From NCBI RefSeq assembly GCF_900104415.1, contig NZ_FMXR01000005.1:186001-250000 (forward strand): a stretch of DNA of 64,000 nt, given 5' to 3'. A program made the position numbers and the translations under genes. The DNA is from Eubacterium oxidoreducens. Lineage in GTDB: Bacteria > Bacillota > Clostridia > Lachnospirales > Lachnospiraceae. The notes beneath the pieces are model-generated. The model worked only from the letters and a program-made list of their open reading frames with translations, was not told the origin of the DNA and did not search any database. How positions within the stretch are numbered: the first letter of the stretch is position 1; each line of letters opens with the position of its first letter. Positions 51,560 through 60,998 of this stretch are shown in pieces.

Positions 51560-52000
51560 ATGAGTAACAACGCATGGGAAGAATTTACAAATCCAACACA
51601 CGGATTCATCAAATATCTGGGTGTTCATATTGATGAGGTAAGAGAGGGATATTGTAAGGGAACACTGAAATTGGAAGATAAGCATGGTAATCCAATCGGT
51701 TCTATTCATGGAGGTGTGCTGTTTAGCATTGCGGACACGGTTGGCGGTGTATGCGCAACGGCCGGCGGAAGAATTGTCACGACGGTAGATGCAGATATTC
51801 ATTATATGAGAGCGGCTTACATTGGGGATACCTTAATTACTAAGGCGCATGAAGTAAAGTCGGGAAAACTTTTATCAATCGTCGAAGTGAAAAATTATAA
51901 TCAAGATGGTAAATTGCTGACGAGTTCCACCTTTACTTATCATTATTTAAGTAACCAGATGGATGTAGATGTAGAACTTGAAAAGTTAAAACAGTTGTAG
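51560..52000 (+). CDS. PaaI family hotdog-fold thioesterase
   Basis: 146 residues. The hotdog fold with the HGG(x)LF motif: IHGGVLFSIADTVGGV, and the later TTVDADIHYMRAAYIGDTLI. It should hydrolyse acyl-CoA thioesters, perhaps aromatic. Short spacing to the MATE gene (15 bases) indicates co-transcription. AGAGGT upstream of the ATG. Confidence 0.9.
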   Translation: MSNNAWEEFTNPTHGFIKYLGVHIDEVREGYCKGTLKLEDKHGNPIGSIHGGVLFSIADTVGGVCATAGGRIVTTVDADIHYMRAAYIGDTLITKAHEVKSGKLLSIVEVKNYNQDGKLLTSSTFTYHYLSNQMDVDVELEKLKQL

Positions 52001-52027
52001 ACATTAGTTTTTGATAGGTGTATAATC
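51999..52027 (+). promoter_or_regulatory. Promoter of purA
   Basis: TAGACA (51999-52004), 17-base spacer, TATAAT (52022-52027); the -35 overlaps the stop codon of the thioesterase gene. Confidence 0.8.
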
Positions 52028-52077
52028 TTAAACGGCTTATTGTTAAAAGCGATAGTGAAAAGCAGGAGGTAACGAAA

Positions 52078-53358
52078 ATGGTAAAAGCAGTCGTTGGTGC
52101 AAATTGGGGCGACGAAGGTAAAGGGAAGATTACAGATATGCTTTCGAAAGAAGCAGATATTATCTGTCGTTTTCAAGGCGGTGCAAATGCCGGTCATACA
52201 ATTGTCAATGATTATGGCAAGTTTGCGCTTCATACTCTTCCATCCGGTGTGTTTTACGATCATACAACCAGCATTATCGGAAATGGTGTAGCCTTGAATA
52301 TTCCGGTTCTCTTTAAAGAGATTAAGTCAATTACAGATCAAAATGTGCCGATGCCTAAAATCAAGGTATCAGATCGCGCACAGATTGTGATGTCTTATCA
52401 TATTCTCTTTGATCAGTATGAAGAAGAACGTCTCGGTGGAAAGTCCTTTGGATCAACGAAGTCAGGAATTGCACCATTTTATTCAGATAAATATGCAAAG
52501 ATTGGTTTCCAGGTAAGTGAGTTGTTCGATGAGGAACTGTTACAGGAAAAAGTGGTTCGCATCTGCGAGACAAAGAATGTGCTGTTAGAGCATTTGTATC
52601 ACAAGCCACTCATTAAACCGGAAGAATTATTAAAGGAACTGCATGAATATCGCGATATGGTTGCTCCATATGTATGCGATGTATCTGCATTCTTATATGA
52701 AGCGATTAAGGAAGGCAAGAACATCTTGTTAGAAGGTCAGCTTGGCTCCTTAAAAGATCCGGATCATGGAATCTATCCTATGGTAACCTCGTCTTCCACA
52801 TTGGCAGCTTATGGTGCAATTGGAGCAGGTCTTCCACCATATGAAATCAAGCAGATTATCACGGTATGTAAAGCTTATTCATCCGCAGTCGGAGCAGGCG
52901 CATTTGTCAGTGAGATTTTCGGAGAAGAAGCAGATGAACTTAGAAGACGCGGCGGAGACGGCGGAGAGTATGGCGCAACAACAGGTCGACCAAGACGTAT
53001 GGGCTGGTTTGACTGTGTTGCATCTAAGTATGGATGTCGTATTCAGGGAACAACAGATGTAGCCTTTACGGTGCTTGATGTATTAGGCTATCTAGATGAG
53101 ATTCCGGTATGCGTTGGCTATGAAATCGATGGAGAAGTTACAACAGATTTCCCGACGACCGCCAAGCTGGAAAAAGCAAAGCCGGTTCTTAAGACACTTC
53201 CGGGCTGGAAGAGCGATATTCGCGGTATTAAAAACTACGAAGAGTTACCGGAGAATTGTAGAAAATACATTGAATTTATCGAGCAGCAGATTGGATTCCC
53301 AATCACAATGGTTTCGAATGGTCCGGGACGAAATGATATTATTTATCGCAATAAATAA
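52078..53358 (+). CDS. purA: Adenylosuccinate synthetase
   Basis: 426 residues from ATG 52078 (AGGAGG upstream). It converts IMP, aspartate and GTP to adenylosuccinate, the committed step to AMP. Motifs: GANWGDEGKGKITDML, GGANAGHTI, EGQLGSLKDPDHG and TTGRPRRMGWFD. Own promoter and terminator; no PurB adjacent. Note the loop LLEGQLGSLKD, where the widespread form is LLEGAQG(T/A)LLD, a variant seen in some Clostridia. Confidence 0.96.
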   Translation: MVKAVVGANWGDEGKGKITDMLSKEADIICRFQGGANAGHTIVNDYGKFALHTLPSGVFYDHTTSIIGNGVALNIPVLFKEIKSITDQNVPMPKIKVSDRAQIVMSYHILFDQYEEERLGGKSFGSTKSGIAPFYSDKYAKIGFQVSELFDEELLQEKVVRICETKNVLLEHLYHKPLIKPEELLKELHEYRDMVAPYVCDVSAFLYEAIKEGKNILLEGQLGSLKDPDHGIYPMVTSSSTLAAYGAIGAGLPPYEIKQIITVCKAYSSAVGAGAFVSEIFGEEADELRRRGGDGGEYGATTGRPRRMGWFDCVASKYGCRIQGTTDVAFTVLDVLGYLDEIPVCVGYEIDGEVTTDFPTTAKLEKAKPVLKTLPGWKSDIRGIKNYEELPENCRKYIEFIEQQIGFPITMVSNGPGRNDIIYRNK

Positions 53359-53370
53359 AGATAATTTATG

Positions 53371-53399
53371 CAGAGGTCAATTTGACCTCTGTTTTTTTT
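53371..53399 (+). terminator. Rho-independent terminator of purA
   Basis: CAGAGGTCA / TGACCTCTG with a 3-base AAT-type loop and eight Ts. Confidence 0.92.
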
Positions 53400-53523
53400 C
53401 ACATAAAAAACACAATAAGGACAGTCTATTTTCACATAGTAAAATTAGAATATTTACTAATGTGGGTACTGTGCATTTCTTATGCAGACTCAAGGTATAA
53501 ATATATAGTAGGAGGAAATTGTT

Positions 53524-54594
53524 GTGATTGAAATCAATCATTTGGTTAAAAAGTATGGTGATCATACAGCAGTAGACGATCTGACCATGAAGATTGAACC
53601 AGGTAGAATCTACGGATTTTTAGGTCCCAATGGCGCAGGAAAATCTACAACCATGAATATTTTAACGGGATATCTGGGGGCAACATCCGGAGAAGTAAAA
53701 GTGAATGGATTTGATATCTTAAAGCAGCCGGAACAGGCAAAAGCATCGGTAGGATATCTGCCGGAGATTCCACCATTATATGGGGAAATGACAGTGGAAG
53801 AGTTCTTAAAGTTTGTGGCAGAACTTAAGAAGATTGAAAAGGAAAAACGCCAGGGAATGGTAGAAGAAGTAATGGAAAGAATCGGTCTTGACGACATGAG
53901 AAATCGTCTGATTCGAAACCTTTCTAAAGGATATAAGCAAAGAGTTGGCCTTGCACAGGCAATCATAGGATATCCGGAAATTATTATTTTGGATGAACCG
54001 ACGGTTGGTCTTGATCCGCAGCAGATTATTGAAATTCGTAATCTGATTCGTGAACTTGGAAAAGAGCATACGGTAATCTTAAGTTCTCATATCTTAACGG
54101 AAGTAAAGGAAGTCTGTGATTATATTTTCATTATTTCGAATGGTCGTCTGGTGGCAAATGATGATAAGGAAACGTTATTGTCCCAGATGGACGGAGAACA
54201 GCATGTGCATATGTTTGTTGAAGCTTCTGAAGAAGAAGTGAAAAAGACACTTGCACAGGTGGATCAGATTGATGAAGTGAAGGTATTAGAAAAGGAAGGT
54301 GGCTGTGAAGTCGTTGTAGTGATGAGCGCCAAGATCGATCTTAGAAGAGACTTATTCTTTGCATTTTCGGACAATCAGCTTCCGATTTTGGAAATGTATG
54401 TTCAAAAGAAGTCACTCGAGGAGGTATTCTTAGAGCTGACCGGAGAGCAAAGCACTAACGAAATGGATTTTCCGACCGTATCTTCCCTTGATGATTCCGC
54501 AAAGACGCAGGGGGACAATAAGGAGCAAGAAGTTCCGGCTATGACAGTAACAAAAGTGCTTGAGCAAGAACAGCAGGAAGGAGATGAACAGTAG
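53524..54594 (+). CDS. ABC transporter ATP-binding protein (GldA-like)
   Basis: 356 residues from GTG 53524 (AGGAGGA, 7-base spacing). Walker A GPNGAGKST, signature NLSKGYKQRVGLAQ, Walker B EIIILDEPTVGLDP. After the ATPase (~240 residues) comes a regulatory extension of ~70 residues and an acidic tail. The stop codon shares its last base with the GTG of the next gene, so translation is coupled. Powers the fused membrane partner. Confidence 0.95.
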   Translation: MIEINHLVKKYGDHTAVDDLTMKIEPGRIYGFLGPNGAGKSTTMNILTGYLGATSGEVKVNGFDILKQPEQAKASVGYLPEIPPLYGEMTVEEFLKFVAELKKIEKEKRQGMVEEVMERIGLDDMRNRLIRNLSKGYKQRVGLAQAIIGYPEIIILDEPTVGLDPQQIIEIRNLIRELGKEHTVILSSHILTEVKEVCDYIFIISNGRLVANDDKETLLSQMDGEQHVHMFVEASEEEVKKTLAQVDQIDEVKVLEKEGGCEVVVVMSAKIDLRRDLFFAFSDNQLPILEMYVQKKSLEEVFLELTGEQSTNEMDFPTVSSLDDSAKTQGDNKEQEVPAMTVTKVLEQEQQEGDEQ

Positions 54595-56717
54595 TGAGCG
54601 CAATTTTTAAACGAGAATTTAAATCCTATTTTCAAAATGTAATTGGATGGGTATTTATTGCGGCAACGATGTTTTTCTTCGGGCTGTATTCTTATGCATA
54701 TAATATGGTCAATACCTATGCAAAGATTGATAGTGTATTGCAATCCATTACATTTTTGTTTTTGATAACGGTACCAATTCTAACGATGCGTGCCATGGCA
54801 GAAGAAAGAAAAAACAAAACCGACCAGTTGATTATTACGGCGCCGGTTTCGGTTGGTAAGATTGTAATTGGTAAATACCTTGCGATGGCAGCAGTTTATA
54901 CGATTACCGTGGGAATTATATGTATATTCCCGGTGATTTTGTCACGCTTTGGCTCAATCGCCTACGCAGAGACCTATGTGGGAATTGTCGGACTTTGGTT
55001 ATATGGACTTTTATGTCTGGCAATCGGCCTGTTCATTTCTTCCTTGACAGAAAGTATTGTGTTAGCAGCCATCATATCCTTTGCGGCATTATTTGTAGCC
55101 TATATGATGGGATCTATTTCCAGCATGATTTCCGCAAGCGGAATTCTGGAAAAGATTATGAGTGCGCTTGATATTACAGCTGGAATTGAAGATTTTACAG
55201 GAGGTACCTTTAGTGTATCAGGGCTTGTTTATTACGTTTCGGCCGTAATCTTGTTTTTGTTTTTGACTTGCCAGTCTATCCAGAAGAGAAGATGGAGCGG
55301 TGCAAGCACAAGAAAATTACAGCTAAGTATGTTTTCCGGCAGTCTGATTGCAGTTGGTGTGGTAGTTTGTATTTTGGTAAATGTAGTAGTGGCACAGCTT
55401 CCGGAAGCTGCGAAAAGTATAGATATCACATCCAATAAGGTATATACATTAACGGATGATACACTTGAGTATCTAGATACATTAGAAGAGGATATCACCA
55501 TTTACGTATGGATAAAGGAATCTTCTTGTGATGAAACTCTTGCCAAGACATTGAGTCGCTATGAGGATGCATCAAAACACATTACGGTTGAATATGTAGA
55601 CCCGAATGTATCGCCGACATTCTATGAGAATTATACAGATGAGGCACCGACAGAAAATTCGTTGTTCGTTGTAAATGGAGATACTTCTAAGGTTGTTTCT
55701 TATGATGATATTTATGAGACGGAAGTTGATTACACAACCTACCAGTATGAGACAACCGGTTATGACGGAGAAGGTCTGATTACAAGTGCAATTAATTATG
55801 TAACAAGCACGGAGCAGCCAATCATCTATACGCTGGATGGACATGGTGAGACATCATTAGATGACAGCTTTACACAAGCAATCGAGAAGATGAATATTGC
55901 AATCGAGACAATCAGCCTGTTGCAGGAAGATGCAGTTCCGGATGACTGTGAGCTGCTCGTTATCAATGGACCGACATCGGATCTGAATGAAGATGATGCA
56001 CAAAAGGTAATTGATTATATAGACAATGGTGGTAAGGTCTTAATTACACTTAGTTATACAACAGAGGATATGCCGAATTTTGAAGGTATATTAGAGTCTA
56101 TGGGCATGGGAACCGTGGAAGGCGTTGTAGCGGATAGTAATTCAAGTTATTATTATCAATATCCGTACTATCTGATTCCGGAAATCTTATCTACAGACCT
56201 GACATCAGATGCAGCAGATGGATATATCTTTATGCCAACAGCGATTGGTCTTGATTATTCGACGGATGATTTATCTGATAATGAGACCATCACACCGCTT
56301 TTGACAACCTCAGACGATGCCATTTCGAAGGTAGATGTTGCAAACGCAACGCCCTATGAAAAAGAAGATGGTGATATTGAAGGACCATTTAATCTGGGAT
56401 TGTGGTATCAAAATACCGGAGATGATGGAGAAGGTACCGGTGAGGCGGTTGTAATTTCCTCCACGATTACATTCTCTACCGATGCAGATGAGATTGTATC
56501 CGGAAACAACCTGACGCTGTTTAGCAGCATTGTCGAGGAAATGGTAGACACAGAAGGAACCAACACCGTATCCATTGCGGTTAAGGATATGTCTACAAGC
56601 TATCTTACGGTAACACAGGCAGTTGCAAGAGCTTATGGAGCAATCGCAATTTATCTGCTTCCAATCGCTCTTTGCGTAGCTGGTATCATAATCTGGATTA
56701 AGAGGAGAAGAAACTAA
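54594..56717 (+). CDS. GldF-GldG fusion: ABC permease with ABC-type auxiliary domain
   Basis: 707 residues. Residues ~1-235 are an ABC-2 type permease with about six helices (AIFKREFKSYFQNVIGWVF, MRAMAEERKNKTDQLIITAPV). Residues ~240-262 are a further helix; ~265-680 an extracytoplasmic GldG-like auxiliary domain (SIDITSNKVYTLTDDTLEYL, TLDGHGETSL, CELLVINGPTSDL, DYIDNGGKVLITL), and a last helix ends in RRRN. In Bacteroidetes GldF and GldG are separate gliding proteins; here they are one chain. In Firmicutes the substrate is unknown. The next gene overlaps by one base. Confidence 0.88.
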   Translation: MSAIFKREFKSYFQNVIGWVFIAATMFFFGLYSYAYNMVNTYAKIDSVLQSITFLFLITVPILTMRAMAEERKNKTDQLIITAPVSVGKIVIGKYLAMAAVYTITVGIICIFPVILSRFGSIAYAETYVGIVGLWLYGLLCLAIGLFISSLTESIVLAAIISFAALFVAYMMGSISSMISASGILEKIMSALDITAGIEDFTGGTFSVSGLVYYVSAVILFLFLTCQSIQKRRWSGASTRKLQLSMFSGSLIAVGVVVCILVNVVVAQLPEAAKSIDITSNKVYTLTDDTLEYLDTLEEDITIYVWIKESSCDETLAKTLSRYEDASKHITVEYVDPNVSPTFYENYTDEAPTENSLFVVNGDTSKVVSYDDIYETEVDYTTYQYETTGYDGEGLITSAINYVTSTEQPIIYTLDGHGETSLDDSFTQAIEKMNIAIETISLLQEDAVPDDCELLVINGPTSDLNEDDAQKVIDYIDNGGKVLITLSYTTEDMPNFEGILESMGMGTVEGVVADSNSSYYYQYPYYLIPEILSTDLTSDAADGYIFMPTAIGLDYSTDDLSDNETITPLLTTSDDAISKVDVANATPYEKEDGDIEGPFNLGLWYQNTGDDGEGTGEAVVISSTITFSTDADEIVSGNNLTLFSSIVEEMVDTEGTNTVSIAVKDMSTSYLTVTQAVARAYGAIAIYLLPIALCVAGIIIWIKRRRN

Positions 56718-57274
56718 TGGAAAGACAAAAGAAAAGTATGTTCATCCTTCTTATTGTGATAGCAGCATGTATTGCCATGTATTTTATACTGACCAGAGTA
56801 AATGCGGCTTTAGAAGAAGCAGATGAAGAAGATACACAATATGCGCTGTCGATTGACAGCGCAGACGTGACAGGATTTTCTTATATCTATGGTGATGAGA
56901 CCTATACCTTTACACTTGCGGATGAGGAATGGACCTGCGATCAGATGGAAGGTGAGGATCTAGATGAGGATTCTGTCATGGCAGTTGCACAGGAACTTTG
57001 TGCAATTGAAACAGAGCAAGTGATTGAAGCACCGGATGACCTTGAACAATATGGTCTTGAAAATCCGTCCAATACCTTTACCGTAACTTATGGTGACGAA
57101 ACGGTTACCATCCTGATTGGCGACTATAATGATACAACCGGTTATTATTATATCAAGAATGCAGATGCGGATGATGTATATGTTGTGGATTCTTCTGTGA
57201 TTACTTCGATTGAAACTGACCCATCCGGCTTGGTGGCAGAGGAGGAAGAAGAGTCAGGCAGTACAAGCGAATAA
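56717..57274 (+). CDS. DUF4340-type protein
   Basis: 185 residues. N-terminal anchor helix (MFILLIVIAACIAMYFIL), then a DUF4340-like outer domain with repeated beta units: VTGFSYIYGDETYTFT, EWTCDQMEGEDLDED, YGLENPSNTFTVTYGD. Usual family members are longer, with several units, so this is a compact version. It ends in an acidic EEEEESG tail. The start codon overlaps the previous stop. DUF4340 proteins go with GldG-type ABC systems. Confidence 0.85.
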   Translation: MERQKKSMFILLIVIAACIAMYFILTRVNAALEEADEEDTQYALSIDSADVTGFSYIYGDETYTFTLADEEWTCDQMEGEDLDEDSVMAVAQELCAIETEQVIEAPDDLEQYGLENPSNTFTVTYGDETVTILIGDYNDTTGYYYIKNADADDVYVVDSSVITSIETDPSGLVAEEEEESGSTSE

Positions 57275-57338
57275 GGTGCTAAAGTGATAAGACGCATACG
57301 AGTTTTGAAAAATGAAATATAAATCGAGATGATAAACG

Positions 57339-57391
57339 AAGGCTATCGCCATAGATGGGTTATGACCTGTCTAAGGCGAGGGCCTTTTTTT
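57339..57391 (+). terminator. Rho-independent terminator of the Gld-like operon
   Basis: Long imperfect stem: AAGGC...TCGCC...AGA...GGG pairs with CCT...TCT...GGCGA...GCCTT. Followed by seven Ts. Confidence 0.8.
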
Positions 57392-57434
57392 GTTGTGTTT
57401 GTGGGAAATATTTATACAAAAAAGGGCAAAATCC

Positions 57435-57463
57435 TTGTTTTTAGTATAGTTAAAGTTTATATT
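57435..57463 (+). promoter_or_regulatory. Promoter of the PrsW/two-component operon
   Basis: TTGTTT (57435-57440), 17-base spacer, TATATT (57458-57463), about 30 bases before the first gene. Confidence 0.65.
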
Positions 57464-57495
57464 ATATATAGGACTTTAGTAGGAGGATGAGAGAT

Positions 57496-58158
57496 ATGGA
57501 TTATGAAATGATAGCTGCTCTTATTGTATTTATAGCTTCTCTTATTGGATTTTTATATGGGGTAGTTACCATTGTCGTCAGAAGAAATGCGTTGTATCTC
57601 AAGATGATAGCACTGGGAATAGCTTGTATTATGATAAGTTATTTTTATTTCACGCTGCAGCTTCTTACAAGAGAAATGATACCGTCCGGGTTTAATGTCG
57701 GTATGTTAGGACTTGTAGGGTGTTTTTTGTTTTTGCTTAGTGCCAATTACGGACAGATGGATTCATTAGCAGATGATGGTAGCAAAACATTTGCCAAATA
57801 CAGATATATCAGTTATGTCGCACCGATTGTGCTGGCAGTTGTTTTTGTGTTTGCATATATGACAAGCGCAGAGCTTGCCAAAAAGATTTCTTATACGCTT
57901 GTTGCGGCAATCGTGGTGGCGGCATCTAGATTTCACCTCAAACATATTATTTTTCCGGATGTTGATTATGGAGTAATCAAATGCATTCGCGGCTATAATA
58001 TGATCGCTTTGGTATTGTGCGCAGCGACCATAATCATGATGGTTTCAGATTGTGCCCAAATAGCGGGATTATATATCGTTTCCAATATCATCATAGCAGG
58101 ATGCTGCGTGATTGTATTGCCGGTGCTGAAAAGAGAGGTGGCAAAATGGACAATATAA
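57496..58158 (+). CDS. Polytopic membrane protein of unknown function
   Basis: 220 residues from ATG 57496; AGGAGG is 10 bases away, whereas ATG 57487 is too close. Seven probable membrane helices fill the chain (MIAALIVFIASLIGFLYGV, IALGIACIMISYFYFTLQL, FNVGMLGLVGCFLFLLS and others). Family not recognised. It overlaps the PrsW-like gene by 13 bases and precedes a kinase whose sensor part is also about seven helices. It may be an accessory to either protein. Confidence 0.85.
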   Translation: MDYEMIAALIVFIASLIGFLYGVVTIVVRRNALYLKMIALGIACIMISYFYFTLQLLTREMIPSGFNVGMLGLVGCFLFLLSANYGQMDSLADDGSKTFAKYRYISYVAPIVLAVVFVFAYMTSAELAKKISYTLVAAIVVAASRFHLKHIIFPDVDYGVIKCIRGYNMIALVLCAATIIMMVSDCAQIAGLYIVSNIIIAGCCVIVLPVLKREVAKWTI

Positions 58159-58796
58159 TATATATACTATTTATCTGCATAATCGTACCACTCGTTTTGA
58201 TGCTTCCGCTTCTTACCGGAAGATCGAGACTCTATGTAGGATATATGATTATAGGCATCTGCGCATGTTTGTTTGCAGCAGAGATTAATGGATATGTCAG
58301 CAATCTAATGGATCGTGATATGTATTATATTACAACCAATATTACGCCGGTGATAGAAGAAATTATAAAAGCACTTCCGGTGCTGTATTTTGCGTTTATA
58401 TTTAGTGACAATAAAGAGAAACTGATTCCGATTTCATTTGCCGTGGGAGTGGGATTTGCCGTACTTGAGAATATGGTTATTCTGGTACAGAACATAGACA
58501 GCATCAGCATATTCTGGGCATTAGTAAGGGGATTTGCATCAGGAGTTATGCATGGAATCTGTACCGCCTGCGTGGGATTTGGTATTTCTTATGTAAGAAA
58601 GAGAAGGAAGTTATTCTATTGTGGAACCTTTGCATTACTTGCACTTGCCATTACGTATCATGCGTCATTTAATACTTTGGTGCAGTCGGATTCGTACAAA
58701 TACTTTGGATTTGTAATGCCGATGGTTACCTATGTACCGGCAGTCCTTTTCCTGGTCAAAAATCAGAAATTGCCGTCTTTCAGAAAACAAGGCTAG
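58146..58796 (+). CDS. PrsW-like intramembrane protease
   Basis: 216 residues from ATG 58146 (AGAGGTGG upstream, inside the previous gene). All PrsW-type motifs are present in membrane helices: PVIEEIIKALPV (E71, E72, K75), GFAVLENM (E108, N109), RGFASGVMHG (H136), and YHASFN (H172, N176). Family members cut membrane proteins such as anti-sigma factors within the bilayer. There is no sigma/anti-sigma pair in this operon, so the substrate could be the anchored surface proteins or the kinase. Co-transcribed with the kinase 16 bases downstream. Confidence 0.87.
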   Translation: MDNIIYILFICIIVPLVLMLPLLTGRSRLYVGYMIIGICACLFAAEINGYVSNLMDRDMYYITTNITPVIEEIIKALPVLYFAFIFSDNKEKLIPISFAVGVGFAVLENMVILVQNIDSISIFWALVRGFASGVMHGICTACVGFGISYVRKRRKLFYCGTFALLALAITYHASFNTLVQSDSYKYFGFVMPMVTYVPAVLFLVKNQKLPSFRKQG

Positions 58797-58811
58797 CGCC
58801 GGGGTGATAGG

Positions 58812-60113
58812 ATGGGATTTTCGCACATCGTACAGATGACAATTGAAGGATGGGGCACCTTTTTTTGCATAGTTGCGGCGATTGTGATCTGGCAGACTAA
58901 GGTAGCCGACAAAAATAAAGCAATCGGACTGATCCGCTTTGTGCTGGCGGATGGACTGTTATTGCTAAGTGATGCAATAGCAATTGGATTTCGTGGCAGA
59001 GAAGGGGAAGCTGCGTTTTACATCGTACGTATTTCCAATTTTTTGGTGTTTGTTTTAGGATATCTTGTTATTGTGGCAGGGGTAGCATACTTTAGCAGGA
59101 TGATAGAAAAACGAGCCAAAGTATCTGTGAAGAATTGGAGAAATATAGAATATATCATTGGAATTATCGGAATTATAGCGATCAGCATGAATGCGATATA
59201 TCCTTATTTATATGATTTTGATGAACATAATCGATATTTCAGACTTCCCTATAACGGGATTATTACCTTTACCTATATGGTCGGCATGCTCCTGATATTA
59301 GCGCTTTTGCTTAATTTCTTTAAAGAACTTGGAACGCTAGAAAAGGTTGCAGTCTTATCGGCACTGATATTTCCCTTTATATCGCTGATATTTCAGCTAA
59401 ATCATTATGGGATTTCATTTGTAAATATTGCATCGTGCGTTTCGGTTATCTTTACCTTTGTCGCATTCATGATGGATTACACGAAGGAAGTGGCAGCAAG
59501 AGAACGCGAAAGAGAGCGCTGGATTACAGATGAAAAGATTCGACTGCTTCATAATCAGATTAAGCCACATTTTATCTATAATACACTTACCAGTATTTAT
59601 TACGGGTTGGATGAAGATACGGAAAAATCCAAAACGATGCTTAAGAATTTATCGGGATATCTTAGGGGGAGTCTTGATGTTCTAGATGTTACGGATTGTA
59701 TAGAATTTGCCCGTGAATTAGAGACTGTAAGATGTTATTTAAATGTAGAGTCGGTTAGATTTGAACATCAGATAAGTTTTGATATGGATATTCAAGACCT
59801 TGCTTTTAAGGTTCCGGCATTTTGTGTGCAGACATTAGTTGAAAATTCTCTAAAACACGGGATACGAAAGAAGAATCCACCGGAAGGCAAGGTTATCATA
59901 AGGAGCCGCGAAAAAGAGCGGGAACATATCATAGAAATCGAGGATGACGGAGTAGGATTTGACGTAGAATTACTCGCAAAACAAGAAGGAAAGCATATAG
60001 GTGTTGTGAACACGATAAAGAGAATCAAGCTTATGTGTAATGGTACGATGGAGATTGACATAAAGCAGGGGATAGGAACTTTAATCACCATAAGGATTCC
60101 GAAGGAGCAATGA
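58812..60113 (+). CDS. LytS-type sensor histidine kinase
   Basis: 433 residues. Seven probable helices (residues 12-225) form the sensor, unlike the MHYT or 5TM-LytS types I can name. A short basic coiled region follows, then the His_kinase domain with QIKPHFIYNTL (His253), and HATPase with LVENSLKHG (N box) and VGFDVELL region, GVVNTIKRIKLM. This is the kinase class usually paired with LytTR or AraC-like regulators; here the partner has a SARP-like output. The regulator follows with overlapping stop/start. Confidence 0.93.
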   Translation: MGFSHIVQMTIEGWGTFFCIVAAIVIWQTKVADKNKAIGLIRFVLADGLLLLSDAIAIGFRGREGEAAFYIVRISNFLVFVLGYLVIVAGVAYFSRMIEKRAKVSVKNWRNIEYIIGIIGIIAISMNAIYPYLYDFDEHNRYFRLPYNGIITFTYMVGMLLILALLLNFFKELGTLEKVAVLSALIFPFISLIFQLNHYGISFVNIASCVSVIFTFVAFMMDYTKEVAARERERERWITDEKIRLLHNQIKPHFIYNTLTSIYYGLDEDTEKSKTMLKNLSGYLRGSLDVLDVTDCIEFARELETVRCYLNVESVRFEHQISFDMDIQDLAFKVPAFCVQTLVENSLKHGIRKKNPPEGKVIIRSREKEREHIIEIEDDGVGFDVELLAKQEGKHIGVVNTIKRIKLMCNGTMEIDIKQGIGTLITIRIPKEQ

Positions 60114-60115
60114 TT

Positions 60116-60928
60116 ATGAAGATATTAATTGCGGATGATGAAAAGATGATGCGCACCGGTATGCAAAAAGAAGTGAGCAAGGTGTTTGCACCGAAGGTGC
60201 CGCAATTTTTTCTTGCAAGTGATGGGAAAGAGGCCGTAGAAATATTTGAGAGCGAGCCTGACATTGCGCTTGTTTTTTTGGACGTGGAGATGCCAAGGCT
60301 TAATGGACTTGAAGTTGCCAAGCGCATCAAGGAGATTTCTGCGGATGTTGATATTATTATGACGACTGCATATAGCGAATATGCAATGGACGCGTGGAGG
60401 CTTCATATTGGCGGATATTTGTTAAAGCCGGTGGATGCACAGGATATTAAAGCGGAGCTTGACCATCTCAAAATAACGCCCGAAGACAGTAAGGATGATA
60501 ACGGCATTAAGATCACATGCTTTGGAGAATTTCAAATAGAAGCAGATGGTGTGCCGCTTCATTTTTCAAGAACCAAGTCGAAAGAGATGGTGGCCTATCT
60601 GGTTGCTAAGAATTCGGCTACGGCAACAAGAGCACAAATCAGTGAAGTTCTTTGGGAAGGAAAAGGCGGCAAATCCAAAAATTCATATATGAGTGCCCTT
60701 GTTTTAGATATTAAGAATACACTAAGGGAAGTTGGATGGGAAGAAATCTTTTATCACAGCCATAATGAATACCGGTTGCTTAGCGATAAAGTATCATGCG
60801 ATTATCATGAGTTTTTGAAGGGGAATCCGCTTGCAATAAGAAAGTACAGAGGCGAATTTATGAGCCAGTATAGTTGGGCGGAAGAATATATCTGGGATTT
60901 GGAGAGTATGAAAAGGACTGATCATTAG
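60116..60928 (+). CDS. Response regulator with receiver and SARP-like output domain
   Basis: 270 residues. ATG 60116 is chosen (AAGGAG spacing 8) over ATG 60110. The receiver has ADDEKMM acidic pocket, Asp56 in FLDVEMPRL, Thr in MTTAYSEYA and Lys in LLKPVD. From about residue 135, KITCFGEFQIEADGVPL starts a winged helix of the OmpR/SARP kind (SKEMVAYLVAKNSA, RAQISEVLWEG, NSYMSALVLDIKNTLREVG), which then stops without the TPR-like BTAD domain of full SARPs. The usual LytS partner has a LytTR domain, so this pairing is uncommon. A terminator follows, then a pair of phased repeats. Confidence 0.9.
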   Translation: MKILIADDEKMMRTGMQKEVSKVFAPKVPQFFLASDGKEAVEIFESEPDIALVFLDVEMPRLNGLEVAKRIKEISADVDIIMTTAYSEYAMDAWRLHIGGYLLKPVDAQDIKAELDHLKITPEDSKDDNGIKITCFGEFQIEADGVPLHFSRTKSKEMVAYLVAKNSATATRAQISEVLWEGKGGKSKNSYMSALVLDIKNTLREVGWEEIFYHSHNEYRLLSDKVSCDYHEFLKGNPLAIRKYRGEFMSQYSWAEEYIWDLESMKRTDH

Positions 60929-60980
60929 AAAACGCAGGTTTGAGGTGCCCCTTTTGGTGCATCACAATCTGCGTTTTTTT
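60929..60980 (+). terminator. Rho-independent terminator after the regulator
   Basis: Outer stem AAAACGCAGGTT / AATCTGCGTTTT, inner weaker stem, then a T tract (60974-60980). Confidence 0.85.
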
Positions 60981-60998
60981 GTAACAGATTTGTAACAG
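60981..60998 (+). promoter_or_regulatory. Two direct heptamer repeats (candidate operator)
   Basis: GTAACAG occurs at 60981-60987 and 60992-60998, an 11-base step. OmpR/SARP-type regulators bind direct repeats of this size and spacing next to promoters. A possible -10 (TAAGAT, 61019-61024) follows. Confidence 0.5.
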
